A DNA stretch of 39,978 bases from a virus. Positions 1 through 6,947 of this stretch are shown one piece after another. Within the stretch, counting starts at the first letter, position 1. Each line of letters opens with the position of its first letter. Where the stretch lies: IMG/VR virus record IMGVR_UViG_3300025815_000025, positions 1 through 39,978 of that record. The stretch is one strand, 5' to 3'. Made by a program: the position numbers and the translations under genes. Under the pieces are notes generated by a model. It was not told the origin of the DNA. It saw only the letters and a list, made by a program, of their open reading frames with translations, and searched no databases.

Positions 1-659
1 TTAACGCTTACCACAGCATCGATGCTGAAGCTGAATTGACTTCAATGTTGTCAGAATATGTATCAATGGAAATTGATCTTGAAATTCTTGATATGTTGTT
101 GTCATCTGCTCCAACCGTTGAATATTGGTCTGCAGTAAACAACGAAGTATGGAACGGATCAGCATTTGATCAAACATCTACTTCAACTGGTGGATTCTAC
201 AACACTCAAGGTGGATGGTTCCAAACTTTAGGTACTAAACTTCAAAAAGTATCTAACAAGATCCATCAAAAGACCTTAAGAGGTGGAGCTAACTTCCTTG
301 TAACTAGTCCAGCTGTTGCAACTATCCTTGAATCTATTCCTGGATTTGCTGCTGACACTGACGGTAACTCAATGGAATTTGCTGCTGGTGTTCAAAAAGT
401 GGGTGCTATCAATAACAGATACACTGTATACAAGAACCCATACATGAAAGAGAACGTAATCCTTATGGGTTATAGAGGTGCTCAGTTCCTTGAATCAGGA
501 GCGGTATTTAGCCCTTATGTTCCACTTATCATGACTCCATTAGTGTACGATCCTAAGAACTTTACACCAAGAAAAGGTGTAATGACTCGTTACGCTAAGA
601 AGGTTGTCAGACCGGAATTTTATGGGAAGGTATATGTTAAAGGTCTTGAGACTCTTTAA
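1..659 (+). CDS. 23: Major capsid protein, C-terminal part (T4 gp23 family; 5' end outside window)
   Basis: This is the carboxy end of the T4-type major head protein, which forms the hexameric shell of the capsid. The reading frame is open from base 3 and begins AYHSIDAEAELTSMLSEYVS, followed by MEIDLEILDMLL. That block is a hallmark of the gp23 family. The frame ends with TAA at 657-659, leaving about 219 visible residues; the full protein would start upstream of the window. A strong terminator follows at once, as expected for the last gene of a highly expressed head operon. In T4, gp23 needs the GroES-like gp31 to fold, and a GroES-like gene is present at 38496. The family assignment is secure; nothing can be said of the prohead-protease cleavage site, which lies outside. 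Confidence 0.93.
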   Translation, partial: NAYHSIDAEAELTSMLSEYVSMEIDLEILDMLLSSAPTVEYWSAVNNEVWNGSAFDQTSTSTGGFYNTQGGWFQTLGTKLQKVSNKIHQKTLRGGANFLVTSPAVATILESIPGFAADTDGNSMEFAAGVQKVGAINNRYTVYKNPYMKENVILMGYRGAQFLESGAVFSPYVPLIMTPLVYDPKNFTPRKGVMTRYAKKVVRPEFYGKVYVKGLETL

Positions 660-684
660 TATTATTCTCGTAATATTTTATAAG

Positions 685-718
685 AAAGTGTCGGCATTTA
701 TTTGTCGACACTTTTTTT
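685..718 (+). terminator. Rho-independent terminator after capsid gene
   Basis: The nine-base arms AAAGTGTCG (685-693) and CGACACTTT (706-714) pair perfectly around a 12-base loop. The 3' arm runs into a track of seven T (712-718). It closes the capsid transcript before the homing endonuclease cassette. Confidence 0.9.
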
Positions 719-723
719 ATGTT
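709..723 (+). repeat. Direct repeat, left copy (flank of GIY-YIG cassette)
   Basis: CACTTTTTTTATGTT occurs here, as the 3' side of the capsid terminator, and again unchanged at 1454-1468 just after the homing endonuclease gene. The pair brackets the endonuclease gene and its promoter and suggests how the cassette was inserted. Confidence 0.75.
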
Positions 724-749
724 TATTGTATTATTTTCCATAAAAGTCT

Positions 750-757
750 ATATTTAT
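750..757 (+). promoter_or_regulatory. Late-type promoter element ATATTTAT before GIY-YIG gene
   Basis: ATATTTAT followed by AATAAAG, 17 bases before the start codon. It belongs to the family found in front of most virion genes here. As the reverse complement it reads TATAAATA, the T4 late element. Confidence 0.6.
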
Positions 758-774
758 AATAAAGAATAAGTTTT

Positions 775-1443
775 ATGGTAATATACGAAACAATAAATAA
801 AATAAACGGAAAACGTTATATTGGTAAAGATAAACACAATAATCCAAACTATCTCGGTTCGGGTAAAATACTCAATAAAGCTATTGATAAATACGGTAAA
901 GAGAACTTTGTTAAAACAATATTAGAACATTGCGACTCAGAAGACCATATGGCAGAAAGAGAACGCCATTGGATTAATATCACTAATGCGCAGGCTTCGG
1001 AACAGTACTATAATATAGGCGAAGGTGGTTATGGTGGAGATAACATAACACACAATCCAAACAGAGATTTGTTCATCGAGCGTGTTAAGGAGAATAGAAA
1101 AACACATCCTACATGGAAGCCAACTGCTGAGAATAAACAAAATATGAAAACCGCCGCTCAAGGTCGTTACACACTAGAATGGTTTCAGTTGAAATATGGC
1201 AATGAAGAAGGCGAACGCCGTTATAAAGAACGTAATCGCCGCTTATCAACAAGATATTTAGACGATAAAACAGAACGATGGTTGAATGAACTTACTCCTG
1301 ACATATTAATAGAGTTATTGAAAGAAAAAACACAAGAACAAATAAAACAGGAATATGGCATTACTCATAAGCGATTATACAAAAAATATCAAGAGTTTTG
1401 GGGATATAATACATACACAGAAGTTAAGAAACACGTATTGTAG
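775..1443 (+). CDS. GIY-YIG homing endonuclease
   Basis: A 222-residue GIY-YIG nuclease of the selfish, free-standing type that cuts phage genomes lacking the insertion. The N-terminal motif is VIY (residues 2-4) with KRYIGKD (13-19). The expected catalytic Glu lies in ERERHWI near residue 62-68. The middle has a module of the form YTLEWFQLKYGNEEGERRY, common in phage homing enzymes as a DNA-binding unit. The C-terminus (TQEQIKQEYGITHKRLYKKY) looks like a helix-turn-helix. The gene stands alone between the capsid terminator and the LamG gene, carries its own late-type promoter and is bracketed by a 15-base direct repeat. I see no ribosome-binding site of note before the ATG. It appears intact. 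Its target is presumably the intact version of this intergenic junction; that part is inference. Confidence 0.88.
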   Translation: MVIYETINKINGKRYIGKDKHNNPNYLGSGKILNKAIDKYGKENFVKTILEHCDSEDHMAERERHWINITNAQASEQYYNIGEGGYGGDNITHNPNRDLFIERVKENRKTHPTWKPTAENKQNMKTAAQGRYTLEWFQLKYGNEEGERRYKERNRRLSTRYLDDKTERWLNELTPDILIELLKEKTQEQIKQEYGITHKRLYKKYQEFWGYNTYTEVKKHVL

Positions 1444-1453
1444 AAAATGGCTG

Positions 1454-1468
1454 CACTTTTTTTATGTT
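1454..1468 (+). repeat. Direct repeat, right copy (flank of GIY-YIG cassette)
   Basis: Exact second copy of the 15 bases at 709-723. Here the T-tract has no matching 5' hairpin arm, so it looks like the severed half of the capsid terminator. Confidence 0.75.
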
Positions 1469-1486
1469 CTTTAATTAGTTAACAAC

Positions 1487-1494
1487 ATATTTAT
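1487..1494 (+). promoter_or_regulatory. Late-type promoter element before LamG gene
   Basis: ATATTTAT followed by TAATAG; the start codon at 1502 is only 7 bases downstream, so a transcript starting 6-7 bases after the element would be leaderless. Confidence 0.55.
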
Positions 1495-1501
1495 TAATAG
1501 T

Positions 1502-2476
1502 ATGGATAGATATGATAAATTTTTTAAACGCGTAGATTTAGTACAAAATCAAGTAGCTAGAGAAAATTTAGCTGAAGAAAAAAAGTCAAAGCTGAACAAG
1601 AAACGCATTCAACAACAAAATGCAGAACGATTTGCTGAATATCAACAAATATTACGAGCAGAATTAGAAGCGAGGATTTTTGCTAATGTTAGTAGCACTG
1701 GGGGTGGTACAAGTAGCACCGGGGGTGAACCATCATTCTCCTTCGGCAATGCCCTTCAATTTGATGGGGTGAATGATTATGTCGCTTTACCCGAAAACAT
1801 AGCTTTAGGTGATATAGCAACAGGTAATATTTCTTTTAGTGGTTGGGTTTATTGCGATACCGCGATAGGTGCAACAGGAGGAATGTTATTTGATTTGGGT
1901 GCTAATGCTCTAGCAGATAATTTAAGATATTTTCCACGACTGATTTATAATACTACTCAAAATCAATTTCAACTTAGTAATAATAACAGTTTTTATGCCA
2001 ATGCGTATTTAAGTGGCTATGTAAACATATTTGGCAATTCAAACGCTATATATTTTGGAAGTAATACATCAAATTGGCATCACATAGGCTTTTCAACAGA
2101 TTGCACAGATTTAACACGCCTTAAAATATACGCAGACGGTGTAAAAATTTTTGAGGGTAGATTAAATGGAAACACTGTTGGAAGATATACTTATACTTCT
2201 GGTGCTTTTGCAGTTTTAGGTCAGATTTTCAATAGCACAAATAGACTTAAACACGCCGCTGATGAATATGCGTTTTTCCCAACTGTTTTAACAGACCAAC
2301 AATTTGCAGATTTATACAACAACGGGAATGGTAAATTAGCCACCGATATTGCAACTCCTACGTGGTATAGTAGATTTAATGGAGAGACTGGAGACACAGC
2401 AGTGGTAGACGAGATAGCATCAAATAACGGAACACTTAACAATTTTAACACAGCCACTTGTTGGGTAGAACATTAA
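1502..2476 (+). CDS. LamG/concanavalin-like domain protein, putative virion adhesin
   Basis: A 324-residue protein in three parts. Residues 1 to about 60 are charged and helical (likely coiled coil, rich in K, E, Q). A short linker of repeated SSTGG units follows. From about residue 83 to 290 there is a LamG/Laminin_G_3-type jelly roll, shown by ALQFDGVNDYVALP, ISFSGWVYCD, WHHIGFS, LKIYADGVKIFEG and DEYAFFPTVLTDQQF. Such domains bind sugars or proteins and often decorate phage heads, necks or fibres. The gene sits next to the capsid gene and homing cassette under a late-type promoter, so a surface-exposed virion part is likely, but its location in the particle is inference. There is no visible Shine-Dalgarno before the ATG. 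The place in the genome and the linker suggest an acquired module. Confidence 0.72.
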   Translation: MDRYDKFFKRVDLVQNQVARENLAEEKKSKLNKKRIQQQNAERFAEYQQILRAELEARIFANVSSTGGGTSSTGGEPSFSFGNALQFDGVNDYVALPENIALGDIATGNISFSGWVYCDTAIGATGGMLFDLGANALADNLRYFPRLIYNTTQNQFQLSNNNSFYANAYLSGYVNIFGNSNAIYFGSNTSNWHHIGFSTDCTDLTRLKIYADGVKIFEGRLNGNTVGRYTYTSGAFAVLGQIFNSTNRLKHAADEYAFFPTVLTDQQFADLYNNGNGKLATDIATPTWYSRFNGETGDTAVVDEIASNNGTLNNFNTATCWVEH

Positions 2477-2478
2477 TT

Positions 2479-2682
2479 ATGAAATACGGATACATTTATA
2501 ACATACAAGACACTCCAAGCGGTAATTTTTGGACACAATCAAGAGAAATTGAGTTACTTGATGGTTCAATTGTTTACGGCTGTGAGGGTAATTTTGAAAT
2601 AGAAGAAGGCAAAGGTCAGATGTTTACTCGACAAAATTTCATTACGTGGTTAGAGGAAAATAGAAAACAAAAAAACCAATGA
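2479..2682 (+). CDS. Small hypothetical protein (67 aa)
   Basis: The ATG at 2479 lies two bases after the stop of the LamG gene, so translation is probably coupled. An in-frame TTG seven codons earlier would overlap the LamG gene and is less likely. The product begins MKYGYIYNIQDTPSGNFW and is acidic and aromatic, with QTQSREIELLDGS-like beta strands and a basic, lysine-rich tail (ENRKQKNQ). There are no Cys pairs, signal peptide or membrane segment. I do not recognise the family. The position behind a putative adhesin suggests an accessory or chaperone role, but that is a guess. Confidence 0.55.
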   Translation: MKYGYIYNIQDTPSGNFWTQSREIELLDGSIVYGCEGNFEIEEGKGQMFTRQNFITWLEENRKQKNQ

Positions 2683-2732
2683 TATTAAAATAAAAGATAC
2701 TATGATATAAAATATATAATATTATATAATGT

Positions 2733-2740
2733 ATATTTAT
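2733..2740 (+). promoter_or_regulatory. Late-type promoter element before 2746 gene
   Basis: ATATTTAT followed by ATTAA, only 5 bases before the ATG at 2746. It is the tightest case of promoter-to-start spacing among the late-type elements and implies a leaderless message. Confidence 0.55.
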
Positions 2741-2745
2741 ATTAA

Positions 2746-3009
2746 ATGAACAATGATATAGAAATACCATGGCAAACCTTTCAAAAATTGCCAAATATTC
2801 AACGTTTGCCGTTAAATGAACAACGTCTACAATATCATTATTATATTCAATCATTAGAACGAACAATACATAATTCACAAATTCAAACATGGGACACCGT
2901 ACCTGATGCTGGATTATCGCCATTAGATATTCTTCGAGCATCATTCTTGTTGCAAGAAAATGGAGATTATATTCTTCAAGAAGACGGGTCTAGAATAAGG
3001 TTAGCATAA
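2746..3009 (+). CDS. Small probable virion protein (87 aa)
   Basis: An 87-residue protein, MNNDIEIPWQTFQKLPN onward. It has a helical Gln/Leu-rich first half and a C-terminus ending in LLQENGDYILQEDGSRIRLA. That kind of tail, with repeated LQE-G units, is often seen at the ends of phage structural proteins. Its TAA overlaps the ATG of the next fibre-like gene by one base (TAATG), so the two are translationally coupled. A late-type element lies 5 bases before the start and there is no ribosome-binding site. Function is unknown; late expression and the coupling favour a small tail or fibre-associated protein. Confidence 0.6.
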   Translation: MNNDIEIPWQTFQKLPNIQRLPLNEQRLQYHYYIQSLERTIHNSQIQTWDTVPDAGLSPLDILRASFLLQENGDYILQEDGSRIRLA

Positions 3010-3641
3010 TGGCAGATTTACCAATATCAGGATTACCGGCAGCAAGTTCTTTAACAGGTACTGAATTATTTGCTGTCGTACAAGGCGGCGTTACTAAATA
3101 TACTACTGCAACTAACATAAACTATGTTACATCAAACAATTACGGATTGTTTAATCAAACAGGTTCATCAACACCAGTAACGGGTAGTATTGTAGAAGAA
3201 AATCTAATCGGTGGTGGTGTAGGAACACTTTCAGTTCCTGCAAATGGATTCAAACAAGGTGATGCATTTCATGCAATACTTACAGGATTATGTACTTTCC
3301 ATAACGGTGATTCATTAGATATTAGAGTTAAATCAGATAGTGTTACATTAGCCGAAACAGGAACATTAACTCTTGCAAATGCATCTAACAAAAGATGGAA
3401 ATTGGAAATATATTTTTCTATAAATCAAATTGGTGCTGCTGGTACAGCTGAAATCACATCAGCGGGTACGTTTATGTATAGTGAAGACCAAGCAGGTAAG
3501 TTTAATGGAACTAATTTTAGTCTTATAAATTCATCATCATTTGATACAACAATTGATAATACTTTAGCAATAACATCACAATTTGATGATGTTGATTGTT
3601 TTATTCAATCAAAGATTTTTACACTTAATAAAACATTTTAA
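3009..3641 (+). CDS. Fibre-like virion protein with ISGLPAAS N-terminus
   Basis: A 210-residue protein beginning MADLPISGLPAASSLTGTEL and continuing with FAVVQGGVTKYTTATNI. This N-terminal segment is a recurring attachment motif of phage tail-fibre and head-decoration proteins. The remainder is beta-rich, full of G, S, T and N, with few charged residues (LTGLCTFHNGDSLDIRVKSD, GTAEITSAGTFMYSEDQAG) and looks like a jelly-roll or trimeric fibre tip. It has no enzyme motif. It overlaps the previous stop by one base. It is probably a small fibre or decoration protein; the exact particle site cannot be told from sequence. Confidence 0.62.
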   Translation: MADLPISGLPAASSLTGTELFAVVQGGVTKYTTATNINYVTSNNYGLFNQTGSSTPVTGSIVEENLIGGGVGTLSVPANGFKQGDAFHAILTGLCTFHNGDSLDIRVKSDSVTLAETGTLTLANASNKRWKLEIYFSINQIGAAGTAEITSAGTFMYSEDQAGKFNGTNFSLINSSSFDTTIDNTLAITSQFDDVDCFIQSKIFTLNKTF

Positions 3642-3647
3642 TCGTTG

Positions 3648-3655
3648 ATATTTAT
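3648..3655 (+). promoter_or_regulatory. Late-type promoter element before 3671 gene
   Basis: ATATTTAT followed by TAATAAAGG; the AAAGGA ribosome-binding site and the ATG at 3671 follow, 15 bases after the element. Confidence 0.6.
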
Positions 3656-3670
3656 TAATAAAGGAAACGG

Positions 3671-4213
3671 ATGGGAGTCTTTTCAACCAATTTAGCAGAA
3701 ATAACATCAGGCGGATTAATTTCGTCGAGTCATGCTTCAGATTTATACGGGGTATTGTCTGGAAGTATACGAGAAGATGTAGTAATCTCAGGATCATTTA
3801 CTATATCAGCCGGACCAGTTGTATTTTTATCAGGTTCTGCAACTCAATTCGTAGTAACAGAATCAATTCACACTACACTAACATCTACATCAGCATCAAT
3901 AACGTCGGCATCAATAAGCAACATATATAACAATGTTACTATTGAATCAGCAAGTATATCACACAATGCAACAGACTTTACCATTAATGGTACAGGGTCA
4001 GCTGATAGAATTGAAGTTGGAAGTTCAACCGTAACAGATACTACACTAACTAGTACATCCGCTTCAATTTCATATGCATCAGTAACTGATAAATTTATAT
4101 CAGAAGGCACCATTCTTTTTTATACAGCATCACTTCCAACATCTGATCCTGCAGTGAATGGGCAATTATGGAGAAGTGGTAGTTATTTAATGATAAGCAC
4201 AGGTTCAATATAA
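3671..4213 (+). CDS. Ser/Thr-rich fibre-like virion protein
   Basis: A 180-residue protein with very biased composition. The centre has overlapping runs of SA/SI/TS (TSTSASITSASIS, then TLTSTSASISYASV), which suggests a repetitive beta structure. The C-terminal stretch LPTSDPAVNGQLWRSGSYLM is a motif common at the ends of proteins of T4-like aquatic phages. The start codon follows AAAGGA at good spacing and a late-type promoter. The next gene begins one base after the stop. A fibre, whisker or head-decoration role is likely; no catalytic residues are seen. Confidence 0.6.
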   Translation: MGVFSTNLAEITSGGLISSSHASDLYGVLSGSIREDVVISGSFTISAGPVVFLSGSATQFVVTESIHTTLTSTSASITSASISNIYNNVTIESASISHNATDFTINGTGSADRIEVGSSTVTDTTLTSTSASISYASVTDKFISEGTILFYTASLPTSDPAVNGQLWRSGSYLMISTGSI

Positions 4214-4214
4214 T

Positions 4215-4490
4215 ATGGCAGCACCAAGAGTTAAATATGCAATGCAATGGAGAATCCGCTACGACGGTAACCTTGTAGACGTACTTGATAGAATACGAGC
4301 TATTCGCATGGTACTTATGTGTAATATCGATAAAGATTTAGGACGAGGTAAAGAATTAATTACAGTTAAAATCTTAACACCATATCCTCCTAGAAAGTCA
4401 TATCAAGCAGTTCGACAATTATCTTTAGGTAAGATTGAAACACTTCACGATATTCAATTAGTAGAAACGTCGCTAACAAAACTGTTTTAA
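4215..4490 (+). CDS. Hypothetical protein (91 aa)
   Basis: A basic 91-residue protein, MAAPRVKYAMQWRIRYDGNL onward. It has an amphipathic helix (VDVLDRIRAIRMVLMC) and a conserved-looking segment ILTPYPPRKSYQAVRQLSLG. No membrane segment or known motif is recognised. It starts one base after the preceding gene and ends 10 bases before phoH, so it is cotranscribed with both. The high Arg content would suit a nucleic-acid or protein-scaffold contact, but I would not assign a function. Confidence 0.6.
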   Translation: MAAPRVKYAMQWRIRYDGNLVDVLDRIRAIRMVLMCNIDKDLGRGKELITVKILTPYPPRKSYQAVRQLSLGKIETLHDIQLVETSLTKLF

Positions 4491-4500
4491 GGAACAAGTT

Positions 4501-5160
4501 ATGACAACAAACAAAACAAAAACGCCGCCCAAGAATCCTGTTAGATTTTCATTATCACTTTCAGAAGAACAGAAGCGAGCTAAAACAGAAATATTAAATC
4601 ATCCATTTAATTTTATATTAGGTAAAGCAGGATCTGGAAAAACATTGTTAGCAGTACAAGTTGCGTTAGATATGTTTTTTAAAAAACAAATAAACAAAAT
4701 TGTTATAACAAGACCAACAGTATCAAATGAAGATAATGGGTTCTTACCAGGTTCATTAGATGAAAAAATGGAGCCGTGGTTAGTTCCAATACGAAGCAAT
4801 ATGAGAAAGGTTTATAACAAACCAGACATATTAGCAAAAATGGAATCGGAAGAAAATATTGAATTAGTATCATTGACCCATTTCCGTGGTCGAACTTTTG
4901 ATGATGCAATTGTTGTAATTGATGAATTTCAAAACTTAACCAAGCAGCAACTTCAAATGGTATTGTCTCGGTTAGGTAAAGAATCAACAATGATTTTGTG
5001 TGGTGATATGCAACAAATTGATTTAAAGCACAAAAATGATTCTGCAATACATGAAGTTGCTAAACTTCAAGGGTCTGAATATGTAACAAAGATTATATTA
5101 AAAGACAATCATAGACACCCAGCACTTGATGATGTACTTTCTTTGTTAAACGAATATTGA
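4501..5160 (+). CDS. phoH: PhoH-like P-loop ATPase
   Basis: A 219-residue PhoH-family ATPase. Walker A is GKAGSGKT at residues 41-48 and Walker B is VVIDEFQNLT at about 138-147. Between them are the family blocks VITRPTVSNEDNGFLPGSLDEK and LTHFRGRTFDDA, and after them LCGDMQQIDLKHKNDSA and DNHRHPALDDV. The protein has only the ATPase core, which is usual for phage PhoH. PhoH is common in phages from aquatic systems; it is often linked to phosphate stress, but RNA helicase- or nuclease-related roles are also proposed and its phage role is unsettled. Here it lies among virion genes behind late-type elements, not among stress genes. AAGGA seven bases before the ATG is the likely ribosome-binding site. 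Confidence 0.9.
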   Translation: MTTNKTKTPPKNPVRFSLSLSEEQKRAKTEILNHPFNFILGKAGSGKTLLAVQVALDMFFKKQINKIVITRPTVSNEDNGFLPGSLDEKMEPWLVPIRSNMRKVYNKPDILAKMESEENIELVSLTHFRGRTFDDAIVVIDEFQNLTKQQLQMVLSRLGKESTMILCGDMQQIDLKHKNDSAIHEVAKLQGSEYVTKIILKDNHRHPALDDVLSLLNEY

Positions 5161-5174
5161 TATTTTCAGTACTG

Positions 5175-5182
5175 ATATTTAT
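5175..5182 (+). promoter_or_regulatory. Late-type promoter element before gp13-like gene
   Basis: ATATTTAT followed by TAATAAAG, 15 bases before the ATG at 5198. Confidence 0.6.
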
Positions 5183-5197
5183 TAATAAAGAATCAGT

Positions 5198-6421
5198 ATG
5201 GACTATTCAGAAAACGTAATAATTTGGCCAGGTAGTTCATCTTTCAGCCCAGGAAAGACACCATTTGGATATTTTGATTCTGATGCTATTTTTCAAGAGC
5301 ATGCAGATAAATTTGCAAGTTTTGCAGCAAATCATTTAGGATATCCGGTATTAGACGTAGAGCTGCAAGATGTGAACTTCTATACAGCATTTGAAGGTGC
5401 TATAATTGAATATTCTAATCAAGTTAATCAAGTTAATATTGCAAATAACTTGCTTAATACATTAGGTATACAAACCGGCTCGCAGTATCTTCAAGGAGGT
5501 TTAACCGGCAAAGCAGTAGGAACATCACTTTCATATATTACTAAACTTTCTAAAGCGTATGGAACTGAAGCTGATTCAGGTGGTAATGTAAAATGGCATA
5601 AAGCATATTTGAGTGTTACTTCAAGCGTACAAAAATATTCTATCAGAGAAGCAGTTTCTGCATCATTAGGTATTGAATTAACAAATACATCGTCAATTGA
5701 AATTAAAAGAGTTGTTCATACAGTCCCTCCAGCAATTATCAGATATTTTGATCCATTTGTAGGAACAGGATTAGGTTCGCAACAATTATTAGATTCATTT
5801 GATTTTGGAGGAATGTCTCCGTCAGTTAACTTTATGATGATGCCAATTCATTCTGATTTGCTTAGAATACAGGCAATTGAATTCAACGATCGTATTAGAA
5901 AATCGCATTTCTCATTTGAAATACATGGAGATGACATTATCATATATCCAGTACCTGGAACAGAACGAGGAAATGCATCAACGCCTTATTTTGATAAAGT
6001 CTGGTTTGAATTCTTATTTGAAGAAGAAAAAGCAAAAGACGCCTTATTATTTGGTAATACGGCGGTTTTAAACGGTGTGGTTTCGGACGCATCTAATATA
6101 CCATATAATTATCAACAATACAGTACAATTAATGATATGGGGCGTGCGTGGATTCTTAGGTATGGGTTGGCACTCGTAAAAGAAATGTTAGGTCGTATAC
6201 GAGGCAAATATAGCACAGTACCTATCCCAAATTCAGAAGTAACACTTAATGGCGCGGAATTGATTTCTGAAGCCGCTTCTGAAAAAAGTGATTTGATTAC
6301 ACAATTAAGAGAATTTTTAGATAAAATGACACGAGAGAGCATGTTGCAAAGACAAGCAACAGAAGATGAAGCTTCAATGAATGTCCTGTCTAAGGTTCCG
6401 ACTAAAATATATATTGGATAG
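5198..6421 (+). CDS. Neck/head-completion protein, gp13-like
   Basis: A 407-residue protein likely to be the T4 gp13-type neck protein that closes the packaged head and docks the tail. The best clue is the C-terminal block RYGLALVKEMLGRIRGKY (about residues 321-340) followed by EVTLNGAELISEA and a charged helix, ending KIYIG. This follows the pattern of gp13 relatives, in which a tryptophan/aromatic helix with ALVK is followed by VTLNG and a short IG end. The region before it, VWFEFLFEEEKAKDALLFGN, is also typical. The two following genes resemble gp14 and gp15, which matches T4 order 13-14-15. It is longer than T4 gp13 (about 309 residues). The assignment rests on remembered motifs, so confidence is moderate. 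Confidence 0.58.
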   Translation: MDYSENVIIWPGSSSFSPGKTPFGYFDSDAIFQEHADKFASFAANHLGYPVLDVELQDVNFYTAFEGAIIEYSNQVNQVNIANNLLNTLGIQTGSQYLQGGLTGKAVGTSLSYITKLSKAYGTEADSGGNVKWHKAYLSVTSSVQKYSIREAVSASLGIELTNTSSIEIKRVVHTVPPAIIRYFDPFVGTGLGSQQLLDSFDFGGMSPSVNFMMMPIHSDLLRIQAIEFNDRIRKSHFSFEIHGDDIIIYPVPGTERGNASTPYFDKVWFEFLFEEEKAKDALLFGNTAVLNGVVSDASNIPYNYQQYSTINDMGRAWILRYGLALVKEMLGRIRGKYSTVPIPNSEVTLNGAELISEAASEKSDLITQLREFLDKMTRESMLQRQATEDEASMNVLSKVPTKIYIG

Positions 6422-6425
6422 AAAT

Positions 6426-6947
6426 ATGGCATTATTCGGTACGCAACGAGATGCAAAGTTTATGGCATCAATTAATTCGGAAATAATGAATCAGATCGTT
6501 GATACTGAAATTGAATTCTACAAACTTATTGTAGAAGAATCTGAATCTAACTTATATGGTGAATCAGATAAAAAGTCATTCTATCAGTCCATACTTATTC
6601 CTGCACTTATTACTAAAGAAGGTAAAAATGCAAGTCAAGATGATTATGGACATAACTATACAAGAACAATGCAATTTGCAATATCAAGAGATACAGCAGA
6701 AAAATCAGGATTTTATCCAGAAGTTGGCGACATTGCATTTTGGGACAATGAATATTATGAATTAGACAATGTTGATGCAAATCAATATTTAGCCGGCAAG
6801 AATCCAGAAACATGGCAGAATGGAGATAGTCACGGATTCAGCGTATCAATTGTTTGTGATGCTCATGCAACAAGACAAACACCACAAGCTATTCGCAATA
6901 TTCGTTATGGCGGAACAACTAACGATCAAACATATAAAGGACATTGA
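6426..6947 (+). CDS. Neck protein, gp14-like
   Basis: A 173-residue protein starting MALFGTQRDAKFMASIN. The ATG at 6426, four bases after the previous stop, is preferred over an upstream in-frame codon inside the gp13-like gene. The C-terminal half contains EVGDIAFWDNEYYELDNVD, then QYLAGKNPETW and a beta strand HGFSVSIVCDAH. That layout (G-D-I-x-F/W, aromatic strand, ELDNVD, strand) resembles T4 gp14 and other neck or head-tail connector proteins. Its TGA overlaps the next ATG (TGATG). In T4, gp13 and gp14 form the collar ring between head and tail. Assignment depends on gene order plus a short motif, so it could be another neck or tail-completion protein. Confidence 0.52.
   Translation: MALFGTQRDAKFMASINSEIMNQIVDTEIEFYKLIVEESESNLYGESDKKSFYQSILIPALITKEGKNASQDDYGHNYTRTMQFAISRDTAEKSGFYPEVGDIAFWDNEYYELDNVDANQYLAGKNPETWQNGDSHGFSVSIVCDAHATRQTPQAIRNIRYGGTTNDQTYKGH

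Noticed and set aside
3890-4090. Possible repeat array or CRISPR-like pattern in the TSTSAS region
   Set aside because: The periodicity is short, imperfect and codon-based (Ser/Thr/Ala repeats) with no equal spacers.
5877-6071. A 64-residue + strand frame inside the gp13-like gene
   Set aside because: It is internal, in another frame of a well-supported gene, and lacks a ribosome-binding site.
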